From: Ariolimax columbianus
Lineage: Eukaryota; Mollusca; Gastropoda; Stylommatophora; Arionidae
Length of the DNA: 64,000 bases
NCBI GenBank assembly: GCA_036924085.1
Contig: JAVGWX010000013.1
Coordinates: 57,577,652 to 57,641,651 of the forward strand
Reading direction: 5' to 3'
Below, piece after piece: positions 40,266 through 51,189 of the stretch. The notes beneath the pieces were generated by a model that was given only the letters and a program-made list of their open reading frames with translations, had not been told where the DNA came from and made no database searches. The position numbers were made by a program, and so were the translations under genes. How positions within the stretch are numbered: the stretch's first letter is position 1; every line of letters begins with the position of its first letter.

Positions 40266-41214
40266 TACATCACGTATGCTTTGAATATGCATGCCTCTCC
40301 CATTGCACCCGCTTCTCTGTTGACAAGTTCGCAAATAGAAAAAGAAAACAGCAGAGTGGAGGATAAACATGTCAAATGTCCTTTTTTCGGCGGCACAGCC
40401 TTCATTGGCGGGCATGACGCGTCGACGTCGGTCCAAACAATAAGCCTAGAAGTATCCATTTCTGCCAAAGAAGGAAGTCCAAGTTGATACACGTGACTGA
40501 GGTGTTGGTCAAGGGTTATGCTGTATCAGTTAATGTAACGGGACCTGGTGGCGAAGAATACATGTCGCGTGCTAGGAAATTCGCCGGAAACCTTGACTGC
40601 TGGATGCAAATTTCTCATTTCTGATAGGACACGCGTCTCGCAAAAGATATCTCATTGCAAATGAGGCTTTAATAATTGAGGTATGCGCCGGTCACCACAG
40701 ATTTGATGTTTGGTCAGTCCTCGTGTTTTTTCTTCTATTATATTTTGTTGTTTTCGAGTGCTCTCTGCTCTCGGTGTTTCTTCGCTGCAGACGGTGGTTT
40801 AATTAAAGTGCTGTTTCCACTATTCCGTCGTCCATCACTTTCCAGCCTCTCGACTCACAACGTGCATCTGTAGGCAACTTTCCAAGATAAAGGAGGACTG
40901 CCCAGGGCGACGGTCAAAGAGGTGTCAGAGTTGTCCAGGAAAGTCCGTGACAGACTCTCCGTGGGTAGTGGGACGTCTTAAAACACGTCAGCGTCGTTAC
41001 TGAAATAATATACTAATGAAGGTGAAGTATGGGAGGAACACGAGTACAAGAGGTATGGACGGAGTGTCGAGGGAACGAGAGGGGACTGAACTTTCGAGAA
41101 CACTTGAAGAGAATAAGGCATGGATGAAGATGTTTTATAAGAACAGGTCAAAAGGAAACACAGAATGGAAGAAGAACAGAGATGGGAAGACAATGGACAG
41201 ATAATAATGACATA
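40266..41214. other. No feature recognised
   Basis: Largest non-tandem stretch in the middle of the window. Frames up to 88 codons exist on both strands with no motif I can name. A host-gene exon cannot be excluded. Confidence 0.4.
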
Positions 41215-41340
41215 GATGCACTGATGGCGGTGTTATACGTGTAGTTGCTGTGGCTAATGGCATCCGTAATTGAGTAGTATTCTCTTAATGAAATTCTTTG
41301 GTGGCGGGTTACAGCTGCTCTCCTAACATCCCGATACATA
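41215..41340 (-). mobile_element. E2 right-flank fragment
   Basis: GGTGGCGGGTTACAGCTGCT and CTCCTAACATCCCG are the minus-strand form of the E2 block GTGAGGAAAGCTACAGCAAC. Confidence 0.55.
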
Positions 41341-41439
41341 TTTGAGAAAGTGGACAGTAGTCATCGTGGCTGTAGTGCACAGCGAGACTTTTCAGCAAGC
41401 TAACCAATATTGGGATCACAGTGCCGATACCCACCTCGT

Positions 41440-41657
41440 TATACAGACTGTCACGAAACATCTAGTCATGAAACATGCAATCATAAAACATCTAGTCATG
41501 AAACATCTAGTCATGAAACATCAAGTCATGAAACATCTAGTCATGAAACATCCAGTCCTGGAACATCCAGTCATGAAACATCCAGTCATGAAACATCCAG
41601 TCATGAAACATACAGTCATGAAACATCCAGTCATGAAACACCCAGTCATGAAATCCA
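41440..41657. repeat. 15-bp minisatellite, ~14 copies
   Basis: AGTCATGAAACATCC/T with one CCTGG variant. Confidence 0.92.
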
Positions 41658-41689
41658 GTCTACATGGATTATATTGGAAGTGAGCGCTG

Positions 41690-41912
41690 GAGTCTTTATC
41701 AGTATGTTTCACCTGACCCTGACTAACATTGTCTGATCACTATGTTTCACCTGACCCTGACTAATATGGTCTGATCAGTGTGTTTCACCTGACCCTGACT
41801 AACATGGCCTGATCAGTATATTTCACCTGACCCTGACTAATATGTTCTGATCAGTATATTTCACCTGACCCTGACTGATATGGCCTGTTTAGTATATTTC
41901 ACCTGATCAGAC
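41690..41912 (-). mobile_element. E2 array with conserved left flank
   Basis: About five units of GTATGTTTCACCTGACCCTG plus ACTAACATGGTCTGATCA, then CACCTGATCAGACGTTAGTC. The edge motif equals that at 28,170. The right flank of E2 is not attached. Confidence 0.82.
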
Positions 41913-42004
41913 GTTAGTCTCCTCTCCCCCACACACCTGCCACTTAGTGAGAGACGTACTGATACAAAGATCTGGACACACTGATTATTCCATGTGCGAT
42001 ACCC

Positions 42005-42024
42005 ACCCCCCCCCCCCCCCCCAT
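42005..42024. repeat. Poly-C run
   Basis: A C homopolymer of about 17 bases directly left of the RT-derived array. Confidence 0.9.
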
Positions 42025-42032
42025 TCATAAAC

Positions 42033-42556
42033 CTATCCTCTCTCTATACCTATAAATGAGAGTAAGGCAGGGATGTATCCTCTCCCTATACCTATAAATG
42101 GGAGTAAGGCAGGGATGTATCCTCTCCCTATACCTATAAATGGGAGTAAGGCAGGGATGTATCCTCTCCCTATACCTATAAATGGGAGTAAGGCAGGGAT
42201 GTATCCTCTCCCTATACCTATAAATGGGAGTAAGGCAGGGATGTATCCTCTCCCTATTACCTATAAATGGGAGTAAGGCAGGGATGTATCCTCTCCCTAT
42301 ACCTGTAAATGGGAGTAAGGCAGGGATGTATCCTCTTCCTATACCTGTAAATGGGAGTAAGGCAGGGATGTATCCTCTTCCTATACCTGTAAATGGGAGT
42401 AAGGCAGGGATGTATCCTCTCCCTATACCTGTAAATGGGAGTAAGGCAGGGATGTATCCTCTTCCTATACCTGTAAATGGGAGTAAGGCAGGGATGTATC
42501 CTCTTCCTATACCTGTAAATGGGAGTAAGGCAGGGATGTATCCTCTCCCTATACAT
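42033..42556. repeat. 42-bp array, 12 copies, of an RT motif
   Basis: CCTATAAATGGGAGTAAGGC plus AGGGATGTATCCTCTCCCTA plus TA. In the RT frame the unit is MGVRQGCILSLYL plus stop. One unit has an extra T (CTATTACC). Two subtypes, CCTATAAAT on the left and CCTGTAAAT on the right, form separate blocks. Confidence 0.95.
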
Positions 42557-42604
42557 ATGTAACATTTATGCAGAGTGCATAAAGAGGAGTGTTAGAGAGG
42601 ATGA

Positions 42605-42775
42605 GAATATAGAAGCCAAGCCAAGCATTGCGCAACCGCCTGGAGAACCCCGGTCCACTTCATCAGCACGCTCGGGATGTGAGTAAAGCTGCTACATTCT
42701 GCCACAAGTTCCGTCCTTTTTCAGGGAGCACAAAAACCATTACCAACCCATTGTGGATAACCAACCATTGAAGGA
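42605..42775 (+). mobile_element. E2 right-flank fragment inside the RTE LINE
   Basis: AAGCATTGCGCAACCGCCTG, TTCATCAGCACGCTCGGGAT, TCAGGGAGCACAAAAACC and CCCATTGTGG are E2 blocks. They lie between the FNLY and DD motifs of the host LINE. Confidence 0.75.
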
Positions 42776-43540
42776 TAAAAAACTGATATTCAGTGGACAC
42801 TAATGTCACAAATGGGAGGACCTGAACTAACGCAGATGATCTGGTACTTTGGTCACATAGCCTTAGTTAGATGCACGAGAAACTTGATAGGGTGAAAGAA
42901 CAATCGGCCAAACTGGAACTGCATATCAACATGAAGAAAACCAAACTCCTTAAACTCAACACTAACAGCAAAGAACCAATCATGCTGGAGGGAGAGCAGT
43001 TGGAGGAAGTGGATACCTTTACCTATTTAGGCAGCACAATAGACACACCAGGAGGTGCTGACGCAGATGCAGCGACCATAATTGGAAAGGTAAAAGGAGA
43101 ATTCTTGTTACTAAATGACATATGGAGATTCAGAGAAATCAATATTTACAGCAAAGTTACAGTATTCAACGCCATTGTCAAGTTGGTGTTGCTGTATGGA
43201 GCGGAAACATGGACAACGACCAAGGTCATACAACGGAGAAGCCAGTGCTTATTTAACAGATGCCTACGAAGGAAAATGGGCATAAAGTGGTAAAACATAG
43301 TGGAATGAAGACCTATGGGAAACGGAGACATCAACAGTCATTGGAACAACACATTATTATAAGCAAATGGGCAGGACAGGGGATACATTGAAAACGACAC
43401 AGTCCAATGTAGTTAGACAGGCTCTCACATGGAATTCCCAAGTGAAGGGAAGGAGTGTACACCTTTAGATGTACAAAGAAGAAAATGTGAGAAGGATCTA
43501 AGATTAAATGATTACACCCGGAGAGAGGGAGAACAAGTTG

Positions 43541-44355
43541 TCTTCTTCTTCGTCGTTCGTTCTCAAACTCCCGCTACCAAGCCCTGAACGTTCTCAAACT
43601 CCCGCTACCAAGCCCTGATCGTTCTCAAACTCCCGCTACCAAGCCCTGAACGTTCTCAAACTCCCGCTACCAAGCCCTGATCGTTCTCAAACTCCCGCTA
43701 CCAAGAACTGAATGTTCTCAAACTCCCGCTACCAAGCCCTGAACGTTCTCAAACTCCCGCTACCAAGCCCTGAACGTTCTCAAACTCCCGCTACCAAGCC
43801 CTGAACGTTCTCAAACTCCCTCTACCAAGCCCTGAACGTTCTCAAACTCCCGCTACCAAGCCCTGAACGTTCTCAAACTCCCGCTACCAAGTCCTGAACG
43901 TTCTGAAACTCCCGCTACCAAGAACTGAATGTTCTCAAACTCCCGCTACCAAACCCTGAACGTTCTCAAACTCCCGCTACCAAGCCCTGAACGTTCTCAA
44001 ACTCCCGCTACCAAGCCCTGAACATTCTCAAACTCCCGCTACAAAGTCCATAAAAAGGCTCTGAATTTAGCAGAATGTAATCTCGAGAACGGAATGTGTT
44101 GTAGTTTACAGCTTGACTGCGATATTTGCACATTTCGTTCCGTCACATTCGACTTCAACAGGCATTTTTGGGTACCAGGTTAGCCTCTTCGATCCCTGCT
44201 CCTTAGCCAGTGTGCTCTGTTGCAGCCTGTTATCCAGGATCTCCAGGTGATGGTAGAGATGGATCTTGACAGCACTGGTTCGCTGTCCCTGACGCTTGCA
44301 GTCAGCCATGGGTCGCCGACCGATGCAACACAGGCGCTGCTCAAAATCTTGATTG
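43541..44355 (-). mobile_element. E1 retroposon with 16 tail units
   Basis: It begins with the inverted tail CTTCTTCTTCGTCGTTCG. A 31-bp array spans 43,548-44,045. The E1 body follows: GTTTACAGCTTGACTGCGAT, CACATTCGACTTCAACAG, CAGCCTGTTATCCAGGATCT, and a single head unit (CCCTGACGCTTGCAGTCAGC), ending AAAATCTTGATTG. The head hotspot is not expanded here. Confidence 0.92.
43548..44045. repeat. 31-bp array, E1 tail unit, ~16 copies
   Basis: GTTCTCAAACTCCCGCTACC plus AAGCCCTGAAC. A variant AAGAACTGAAT occurs near 43,704 and 43,921 (217 bp, 7 units), a block duplication. Confidence 0.95.
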
Positions 44356-44705
44356 GTAGAAAGGGTAAAACGGGAATGTGTGCTGATGAGATGTGGGTAA
44401 TGGCCGATGTACCGAGTGGGGCAACACCCTTGATTAATTTATTGATTTATTGATTTATTTATTAATTTGATAAAAATCCACTGCATTTCTATTGCTGAAT
44501 GTATAGTCGGTCTCCTTGATTGAAATGCTGTCCAATTTGTTATTTGTATTGTATACTATATATAACGACACAGCAATAAGCCATCGACATCATAACAAAC
44601 ATAACGAGCAGGCCATGTCACTGGACATAGCCAACAAATCAACTCACGTAAATCTAACGTTTAAAAGCTGAAGTAAAGAAAACGCATCAAGCAAGTATTA
44701 TAGTA
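44356..44705. other. No feature recognised
   Basis: AT-rich spacer with a short (TTTATTGA)n run near 44,438-44,462. Confidence 0.5.
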
Positions 44706-44862
44706 TATCTACTTCTTCTTGATTTGTTCTCAAATTCCTGCTTCCAAGCCCCGAAAAGGCCTGTCCAGAGAACGAAATGCGTTGTGTCGGAGTTTACAGT
44801 TTGACTGTGATATTTGCACGTGTCGGTCCGACACATCCGACTTCAGCAGGTATCAAATATAT
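44706..44862 (-). mobile_element. E1 tail half, 5'-truncated
   Basis: CTTCTTCTTGATTTGTTCTC, one tail unit, GAGAACGAAATGCGTTGTG, GTTTGACTGTGATATTTGCA and CCGACACATCCGACTTCAGC. It was interrupted by the next E1 inserting into its end. Confidence 0.85.
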
Positions 44863-45215
44863 CGCTTTGCTTCGTTCGTTCTCAATCTCCGGCTACCAAA
44901 CCCAGACATGGGCCTAAGCAACAGAATGTAGTCAGAGAACGGAATGCGTTGTATCGTAGTTTACAGCTTGACTACGATATTTGCACCTTTCGGTTCAACA
45001 CATCCGACTTCAGCAAGCATTTTTTGAGTAGTGGGCTAGCATTCCCTCTTCGAGCCCTTCTCCTTAGCCAGTCTGCCCAGCTGCAGCCTGTTATCCAGGA
45101 TCACCGCGTGGAGGTGTAAAAGGGTCTTGGCAGCTCTGGTTCGCTGGCCCTGACGCTAGCAGTCAGCTATGGGACACCGGCCGCTGTAGCTCATGCGCTG
45201 CTCAGCATCTTGATC
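44863..45215 (-). mobile_element. Full-length E1 retroposon with 10-bp target duplication
   Basis: TCAAATATAT flanks it at 44,853-44,862 and 45,216-45,225. The 353-bp copy has single tail and head units: TCTCCGGCTACCAAACCCAG and CCCTGACGCTAGCAGTCAGC. It confirms the E1 boundaries independently of the copy at 36,790. Confidence 0.92.
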
Positions 45216-45282
45216 TCAAATATATAAATTCCCACACCTGGGTCAAACAATAACAACAAATGCGCGATGCCAAACATAAATA

Positions 45283-45435
45283 AAGTAAAGTATCCCATAG
45301 CATTACTGCCGTAGGTTTGTGAGGTGTTAGCGATCTCACATTTCAAAGGCTCGGCTATATGAGGGCGGTAGCCATCTCCTCTCCCTCGCCGCTTTTACTT
45401 CCCGGACTGAACCGGTACCCATTTAAGGCTGGGTC
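45283..45435 (-). mobile_element. S2 SINE, 5'-truncated
   Basis: CCCATAGCATTACTGCCG, GTGTTAGCGATCTCACATTT, GGCTCGGCTATATGAGGGC and GGTACCCATTTAAGGCTG match 7,400-7,545 closely. The pol III head is absent. Confidence 0.88.
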
Positions 45436-45449
45436 GACCCATAATAAAT

Positions 45450-45957
45450 ACGGACTGTTAAATTGCCTTTGGCAAAGAAGTCATTTAGAGAGAAGCATAA
45501 TCCTGATATCAGATATCATTAATATGGGTGTGGGAGAGAACACTGATAACATATGTCTGGTCTGTGGTGTTGTACTGTTCTCAAACATGGACAATAAATC
45601 AAATAGAGGAGAAATACTGTGGAGGCTTTGCAATGTGGTGTTACCGAAAGATGAATAAAATGAGCTGGACAGAAAGTAAATCAAAAGAAAAGGTATTGGC
45701 GGATGTTGGGAATATAAAAGAAAGCTGATACCAAATATACAAAAACAATGACTGATCTGGCTGGGCCATAACCTACGTCATTAAGGCCCATTAAAGAAAG
45801 TCTTGGAAGACAGAACACAGGGAAGGAGAGCAGGGGGCAGACCAAGAAATACCTTTGTGACTCAAGAATGCAGAGTCTTGGCGGTGAGGATTGTGCTGAG
45901 CTGAAAACGGTCGCAGAAGACAGGCACAAATGGAATAATAGATTCTTGAGCTTGCAA
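45450..45957 (+). pseudogene. LINE reverse-transcriptase C-terminal fragment
   Basis: VWSVVLYCSQTWTINQIEEK, then FAMWCYRKMNKMSWTESKSK, a frame change, and GRRSRGQTKKYL-like basic sequence. This is the YG-ETWT / MWCYRRM-KI-W block of endonuclease/reverse transcriptases. Confidence 0.75.
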
Positions 45958-46720
45958 ACCAGTCCCAGGACTACGTGACTTCATGATGATGGGGTCAGGG
46001 GTCCCAAACCAGTCCCAGGACTACGTGACTTCATGATGATGGGGTCAGGGGTCCCAAACCAGTCCCAGGACTACGTGACTTCATGATGATGGGGTCGGGG
46101 TCCCAAACCAGTCCCAGGACTACGTGACTTCATGATAATGGGGTCAGGGCCCCCACACCAGTCTCATGACTACGTGACTTCATGATAATGGGGTCATGAC
46201 CCCCAAACCAGTCCCATGACTTAATGATAATGGGGTCAGGACCCCCAAACCAGTCCCATGCCTTCATGATAATGGGGTCAGGACCCCCAAACCAGTCCCA
46301 TGACTTCATGATAATGGGGTCAGGGCCCCCACACCAGTCTCATGACTACGTGACTTCATGATAATGGGGTCAGGACCCCCAAACCAGTCCCATGACTTAA
46401 TGATAATGGGGTCAGGACCCCCAAACCAGTCCCATGCCTTCATGATAATGGGGTCAGGACCCCCAAACCAGTCCCAGGAGTACGTGACTTCATGATAATG
46501 GGGTCAGGACCCCCAAACCAGTCCCATGACTTCATGATAATGGGGTCAGGACCCCTAAATCAGTCCCAGGACTACGTGACTTCATGATAATGGGGTCAGG
46601 ACCCCCAAATCAGTCCCATGACTTGATTATAATGGGGTCAGGGCCCCCAAACCAGTCCCAGGACTATGTGACTTGATGATAATTGGGTCACGCCCCAAAA
46701 CCAGTCCATGACTGCATGAC
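45958..46720. repeat. Composite 42/51-bp minisatellite, ~16 copies
   Basis: Long units contain AACCAGTCCCAGGACTACGT plus GACTTCATGATAATGGGGTC. Short units lack GGACTACGT. Long-short orders recur, for example short-short-short after CACACCAGTCTCATGACTAC near 46,155 and 46,330. Confidence 0.9.
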
Positions 46721-47469
46721 TTGTTGGTGACGAATATCGATGACCATTATAAAGAATATCTAAGGAGCTCGATTTGTCTCTGGCATGCATCCCTCCTATG
46801 ACGCCAATTCTGTTTGCGGCCCACAGGAAAGAGCTGGGGGAGCACGAGTCTGTAACACCTGGCGTACCATGCCATGGGGTCTGTATTCCCGGCACTCTAG
46901 CGCTGACTGCCGATCGTGTCATCAGTTGACATTGTCAAGTTTAAACAAGCGTTTCCGGTCTGTTCTTGTCATTAAATTATTGGCTGTCGGGGAATAACAG
47001 AAGTGAGAGAGACGAAACTCATTGCCGAGACGATTGTCTTACCCCTCGCCTCAGCTTCAAATCAAAGAATGACTAATTTTCAGATTGGTTTACCGAGTGC
47101 GAGGTCACGTGATGGTCACATGTCTCGGCAAGGGGTTGCGGCACCTGTGTCCACAACCCCATCAGCACTATCGGGCTGGTCATCTCCGTCCTCTCTTCGG
47201 CACAAACAAAACTCAAATCACGCGGGAAATTAGAGATGGCGACGAGATTTTGAGATAAGACGAATCTGTGTATTGATCAAAATCAGACCAATCACAGCTT
47301 GGGTTTCTGGAGATGGGGGGTGTCCGGTATTGCGTTTCAAAACTCGTTTATTATAGTTTAAACTATTTTCGTATTGTTATGGACCTGGAAAATTATATGT
47401 GCATTATACATTTGTGTCATAAGCATTAGCCAGCTACCTGAGGAACACACATCGTAAAAACAATACTCG
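46721..47469. other. Non-repetitive island, no gene recognised
   Basis: About 750 bp with no tandem repeat and no TE motif. It contains CACGTGATGGTCACATG (E-box-like) and GACCAATCACAGC (inverted-CCAAT-type site) near 47,105 and 47,290. Open frames are at most 94 codons. It is a candidate for host unique sequence, possibly regulatory, on weak grounds. Confidence 0.35.
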
Positions 47470-48125
47470 CCATACGCTACATAACGTCTGGTCAGAAAAA
47501 ACACATTGATTAGACTATGTTAGGGTCAGACAAAACATATTGATTAGACTATGTTAGGGTCAGACAAAACATATTGATTAGACTATGTTAGGGTCAGACA
47601 AAACATGTTGATTAGACTATGTTAGGGTCGGACAAAACATATTGATTAGACTATGTTAGGGTCGGGCAAAACATACTGATAGGACTATGTTAGGGTCGGA
47701 CAAAACATACTGATAGGACTATGTTAGGGTCGGACAAAACATACTGATAGGACTATGTTAGGGTCGGACAAAACATACTGATAGGACTATGTTAGGGTCG
47801 GACAAAACATACTGATAGGACTATGTTAGTCAAGATCGGGACAATTATACTGACCAAGATCCCCACCTTATGTCCACACACTCGCCTGGAAACGGCTATT
47901 TTCATGGCAGTCTGACTAACGAGGTGGGTGATTGACGTGATCCCTGTAATAGTGAGCGATGATACGCATATGAAGCCCATCATAGCCTAACTGGCCGGAG
48001 GACCCTTGTCCACCTTCATCAGAACGCTTTTTGTGTAAAGAAAGCTACTGCAATCCGCCAGTTAACTCGCGTTTCAGGGAGTCCAAATTAGTAATCTTTC
48101 TCGCTCTGGGCATTGAGAACAGCCT
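47470..48125 (+). mobile_element. Complete E2 element with array
   Basis: It starts at CATAACGTCTGGTCAG (the left-flank motif, reverse complement of that at 28,170 and 41,895). Ten or so 34-bp units follow to 47,838, then the right flank TGACCAAGATCCCCACC, CGCCTGGAAACGGCTATTTT, GGGTGATTGACGTGATCCCT, CACCTTCATCAGAACGCT, AGCTACTGCAATCCGCCAGT and GCTCTGGGCATTG. This is the only copy here showing both flanks and the array. The (CAA)n tail is missing. Confidence 0.85.
47496..47838. repeat. 34-bp array of E2, ~10 copies
   Basis: GACTATGTTAGGGTCAGACA plus AAACATATTGATTA. The left units read CAGAC and GATTA; the right ones CGGAC and GATAG, a clean boundary near 47,620-47,690. Confidence 0.94.
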
Positions 48126-48261
48126 CAAACCCTGGACCATTGTCCCAGCTGTCTCTGTGTTTTCCTGACCTCTGTTATAGCTGTATCTAGCTACCTTCTC
48201 CACCTGATTTTTGGTCCCCCGATAGATCTTTCGCCCTGGGGACTCCAGAAACGTATGGACA
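48126..48261. other. Spacer
   Basis: Not recognised. Confidence 0.4.
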
Positions 48262-51130
48262 ATGAAGCGACAGGATTGTCCTTCAAGTCCAAAAAAGGAA
48301 AATGAGGAGCTAATTAGTAACATAAAAAAGGTTAGTGTAGGGAAATTACTATTAATGGGGTATTGCAATTTTCCTGAAATGAAATGGGTTATGGCAGAGG
48401 AATCTGCAGAGCCCAATCTTTTTGCGCACTGCATACCTGACAATCTTGTGATTTAGCATGTAGAGGAAGCTAACAGAGGCAAAAACATACTCGAGCTAAT
48501 ATTTACTACAGAGAAAAATATGATTGAAAACGTTATCGTTGGGGAACTGTTCGGCTCAAGCGACCATCAGATTATTCGTTTTGATCTTATAGAGAGCAGA
48601 GATGTCAATATAAACTCGTGAGCATACAACTACTCAAAGGCAGATGATCAAGAGATGCAAGAGACAGACAGCCACATCATCTGGAAAGATATTATCAGAG
48701 GTACAGATGTTAAACAGGAGTGGGAGAGTTTCAAAACAGTTCTGGGTAAACCCCAAGCATAAAAAGTGGATAACTAGATGTGTAGTTAATTGTAGAAGAA
48801 CTAAAAATATAGCATGGAAGAAAATATATAAAAGCAGGTAAATTGAAAGAAATATATTTACAATATTTGGACAAACAAAACATAGCTCAGAAAGTGAATA
48901 AGACAGCAACAATAGAATTCGAATAAAAACTTCCTAATAGGATCAAGACTGACAGTAAAAGCTTCTTTTCTTATGTTAGAAATAACAAAAAACCAAAGAC
49001 AAGGCCTTCTCATAGATAACCGAGATAAAATAATAAGAGAAAATAGGGAGGCAGCTAATCTACTGAATCAATACTTTGGCATGGTCTCTACAAAAGAAGA
49101 CTGCTCCAAAATCCTAGAGCCTATATATATTTTCAAATGTGAAATGGATATGGTGGGATTAAAATCAATCTGTATTACGGGGGAAATTGTTTTACAATAA
49201 TTGAAGGGATTAAGTGTGGATTAATGTCCAGGTTAAAATGGTATCCATCCAAAGTTGCTATTTGAAATTAGAGACCGTCTAGCAAAACCATTGGCTATAT
49301 TATGTTCTCAATCACTTGCAAAAGGGATTGTTTCAAGACATTGGAAAGAAGCAGGAGTGATCCCCTTATTCAAAAACGGAAAGAAATCAGATCCAGAAAA
49401 TTATAGACCGGCGAGTTTAACGAGCATAGTCTGTAAATAGTTAGAGTCAATAATCAAAGAAAACATTGTAATGCATTTAGACAAGTTTAATCTAATCAGA
49501 AACAGACAGCATGTGTTTACTATAGGGAGATCATACTTAACAAATTTATTGTTCATGGAGGAGGTTACTAAATTTATAGATAAGGGGGAACCAGCGCATG
49601 TTATTTATTTAGATTTTACAAAGGCTTTTGATAGAGTACATCAAAGAAGATTATTTTAAAAGTTGAAATCACATGGCATAGGTGGAGAGGTTGCCGAATG
49701 GATTGAAATTTGGATAACAGGAAGAAGGCAGAGTGGCGTGAAGTAAAAGTGGAGTGCCACAGGGCTCAGTTTATGGACCAATTTTGTTCTTTATAACTAT
49801 AAACGATTTGGACATTGATATGGGATCCATGATTGAAAAATTTGTGGACGACACAAAACTATGTAGGAATGTCTCATCTATAGCAGAGGTGGATATATTG
49901 AGGTCGGATTTAGATAACATTCGAGAATGGTCTGTGAGATGGCAAATGGAGTTTAATATAGATAAATGTACAGTTATCCACATGGGTAGATCAAATAAGG
50001 AAAATAATTACAGAATGGACGAGAACAATATTAGAAAGATAGATAAGGAAAGGGAACCAGATCATTCAGGTAAAGTGAGTGAGCAAGTCCAGGTAGCAGT
50101 GAATATAGCAAATGCAATGTTAGGTATGATCAAAATAAATATTAAACATAGGAGCAAGGAAGCGATTGTCAAACTGTATAAAGCATTAGTTAGACCTAGA
50201 TTGGTATGACGTACGAAGAGTCAAAACGGCTTATCAAAGCCAGATACATGACCAAATGGGAAACCGAACATACTGGTTACACCAAAAACGATGCCTATTA
50301 CCAGTTGAACCGAAGAGAGCAGGTCGTTGTCTTCAGACTTCGCACTGGCCACAATAGACTAAGGTACCACCTATTCAACAAATTAAAGATAGGTGGTACC
50401 GACGAATGCCCGTGCGGTACCGGTAAAATGACCGCTGAACATCTGCTACAGAAGTGCCCGACATACGAGGATCAGAGAGAGCAGATATGGCCATCACCAG
50501 TGGAACTGCAAGACAAGCTCTATGGCAGTGTCGACAGCCTCAGGATGACCGCCGCTTTTTTCGAAAAAATAATGGTTACTGTCTGACTGCGTACGAAGAA
50601 GAAGAAGAAGAAGAAGACCTAGATTGGAGTACTGTGTACAGGTGTGGAGTCCTTATCATAGAGAGGATATAAACATGCTGGAAAGGATACAAAAAAGAGC
50701 GAAAAAACTGATAGTGGGATTCCAGAATTACAGTTATGAAGAAAGACTCAGAAAAACCGACCTACAGAAAAGAGAATAATTCCAGGTGGCTTAATACAGG
50801 TTTATAAGATAATCAGAGGAAGGAATAAATTAGACTATAGCAAGTTTGTTTTTTTCAAAATGCAACCACCTACAAGAACAAGAGGGCAATAATACAACAA
50901 ATTAACTAAAGATAGGTCCAGATTGGATATTAGGAAATATCTTTTTAGTGAGAGAGTGGTGAATTCTTCGAATGCATTGCTCCAGGAGGTAGTGGAGACA
51001 GGGACAATTAATGCATTTAAGAATAGATTGGATTCACATGGCTTTTAGAGCAGGGTAATGCAAATTCAGCTGGTTGTATACAGACTCTGCAAAGTCTTCT
51101 AAACCAGTATAAAGACGTTAAGTTAAGTTA
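48262..51130 (+). mobile_element. L-CR LINE, endonuclease to 3' end, with nested insertion
   Basis: The longest TE. It begins inside the AP endonuclease domain: YCNFPEMKWVMAE (GDFNFP region) and GSSDHQIIRFDLIE near 48,555-48,590, whose SDH is the conserved endonuclease triad end. The linker precedes RT blocks KEAGVIPLFKNGKKSDPENY and RPASLTSIVCK, then HVIYLDFTKAFDRVHQRRLF, MPQGSVYGPILFFITINDLD, FVDDTKLCRN (A of ADD changed to V), WQMEFNIDKCTVIHMGR and KSKEAIVKLYKALVRP-like sequence. A nested L-RH copy interrupts at 50,205. The 3' UTR and (TTAAG)n end at ~51,130. More than ten stops or frameshifts are present. Confidence 0.93.
50205..50614 (+). mobile_element. Nested L-RH LINE with 13-bp target duplication
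   Basis: AGACCTAGATTGG flanks it at 50,192-50,204 and 50,615-50,627. Removing the insert restores the L-CR reading RPRLEYC-like region. It encodes EESKRLIKARYMTKWETEHT, VVFRLRTGHNRLRYHLFNKL and CPCGTGKMTAEHLLQKCP in one unbroken 126-codon frame. It ends in TGCGTACGAAGAAGAAGAAG. It is a better-preserved sister of 4,117-4,645. Confidence 0.95.
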
Positions 51131-51189
51131 AATTAAGATGAGAAAGAAAAACACAAATGAGATACGAAATAATAATCTTGAAATAAGGA

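Larger units (their letters stand above)
42033..43500 (+). mobile_element. RTE-like LINE, RT palm to C-terminus, array-expanded
   Basis: The left end is a 42-bp array of the RT motif GVRQGCILS. The last unit runs into YICNIYAECIKRSVREDENI, i.e. the FNLY-E block of RTE RTs. After an E2 fragment, NVTNGR and NADDLVLWSHS carry the catalytic DD near 42,835. Then come LDRVKEQSAKLELHINMKKT, FTYLGSTIDTPGGADADA, LLLYGAETWTTTKV and CLRRKMGIKW. Stops and frameshifts make it inactive. Bases 42,871-43,293 are the longest intact piece (140 codons). Confidence 0.9.
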
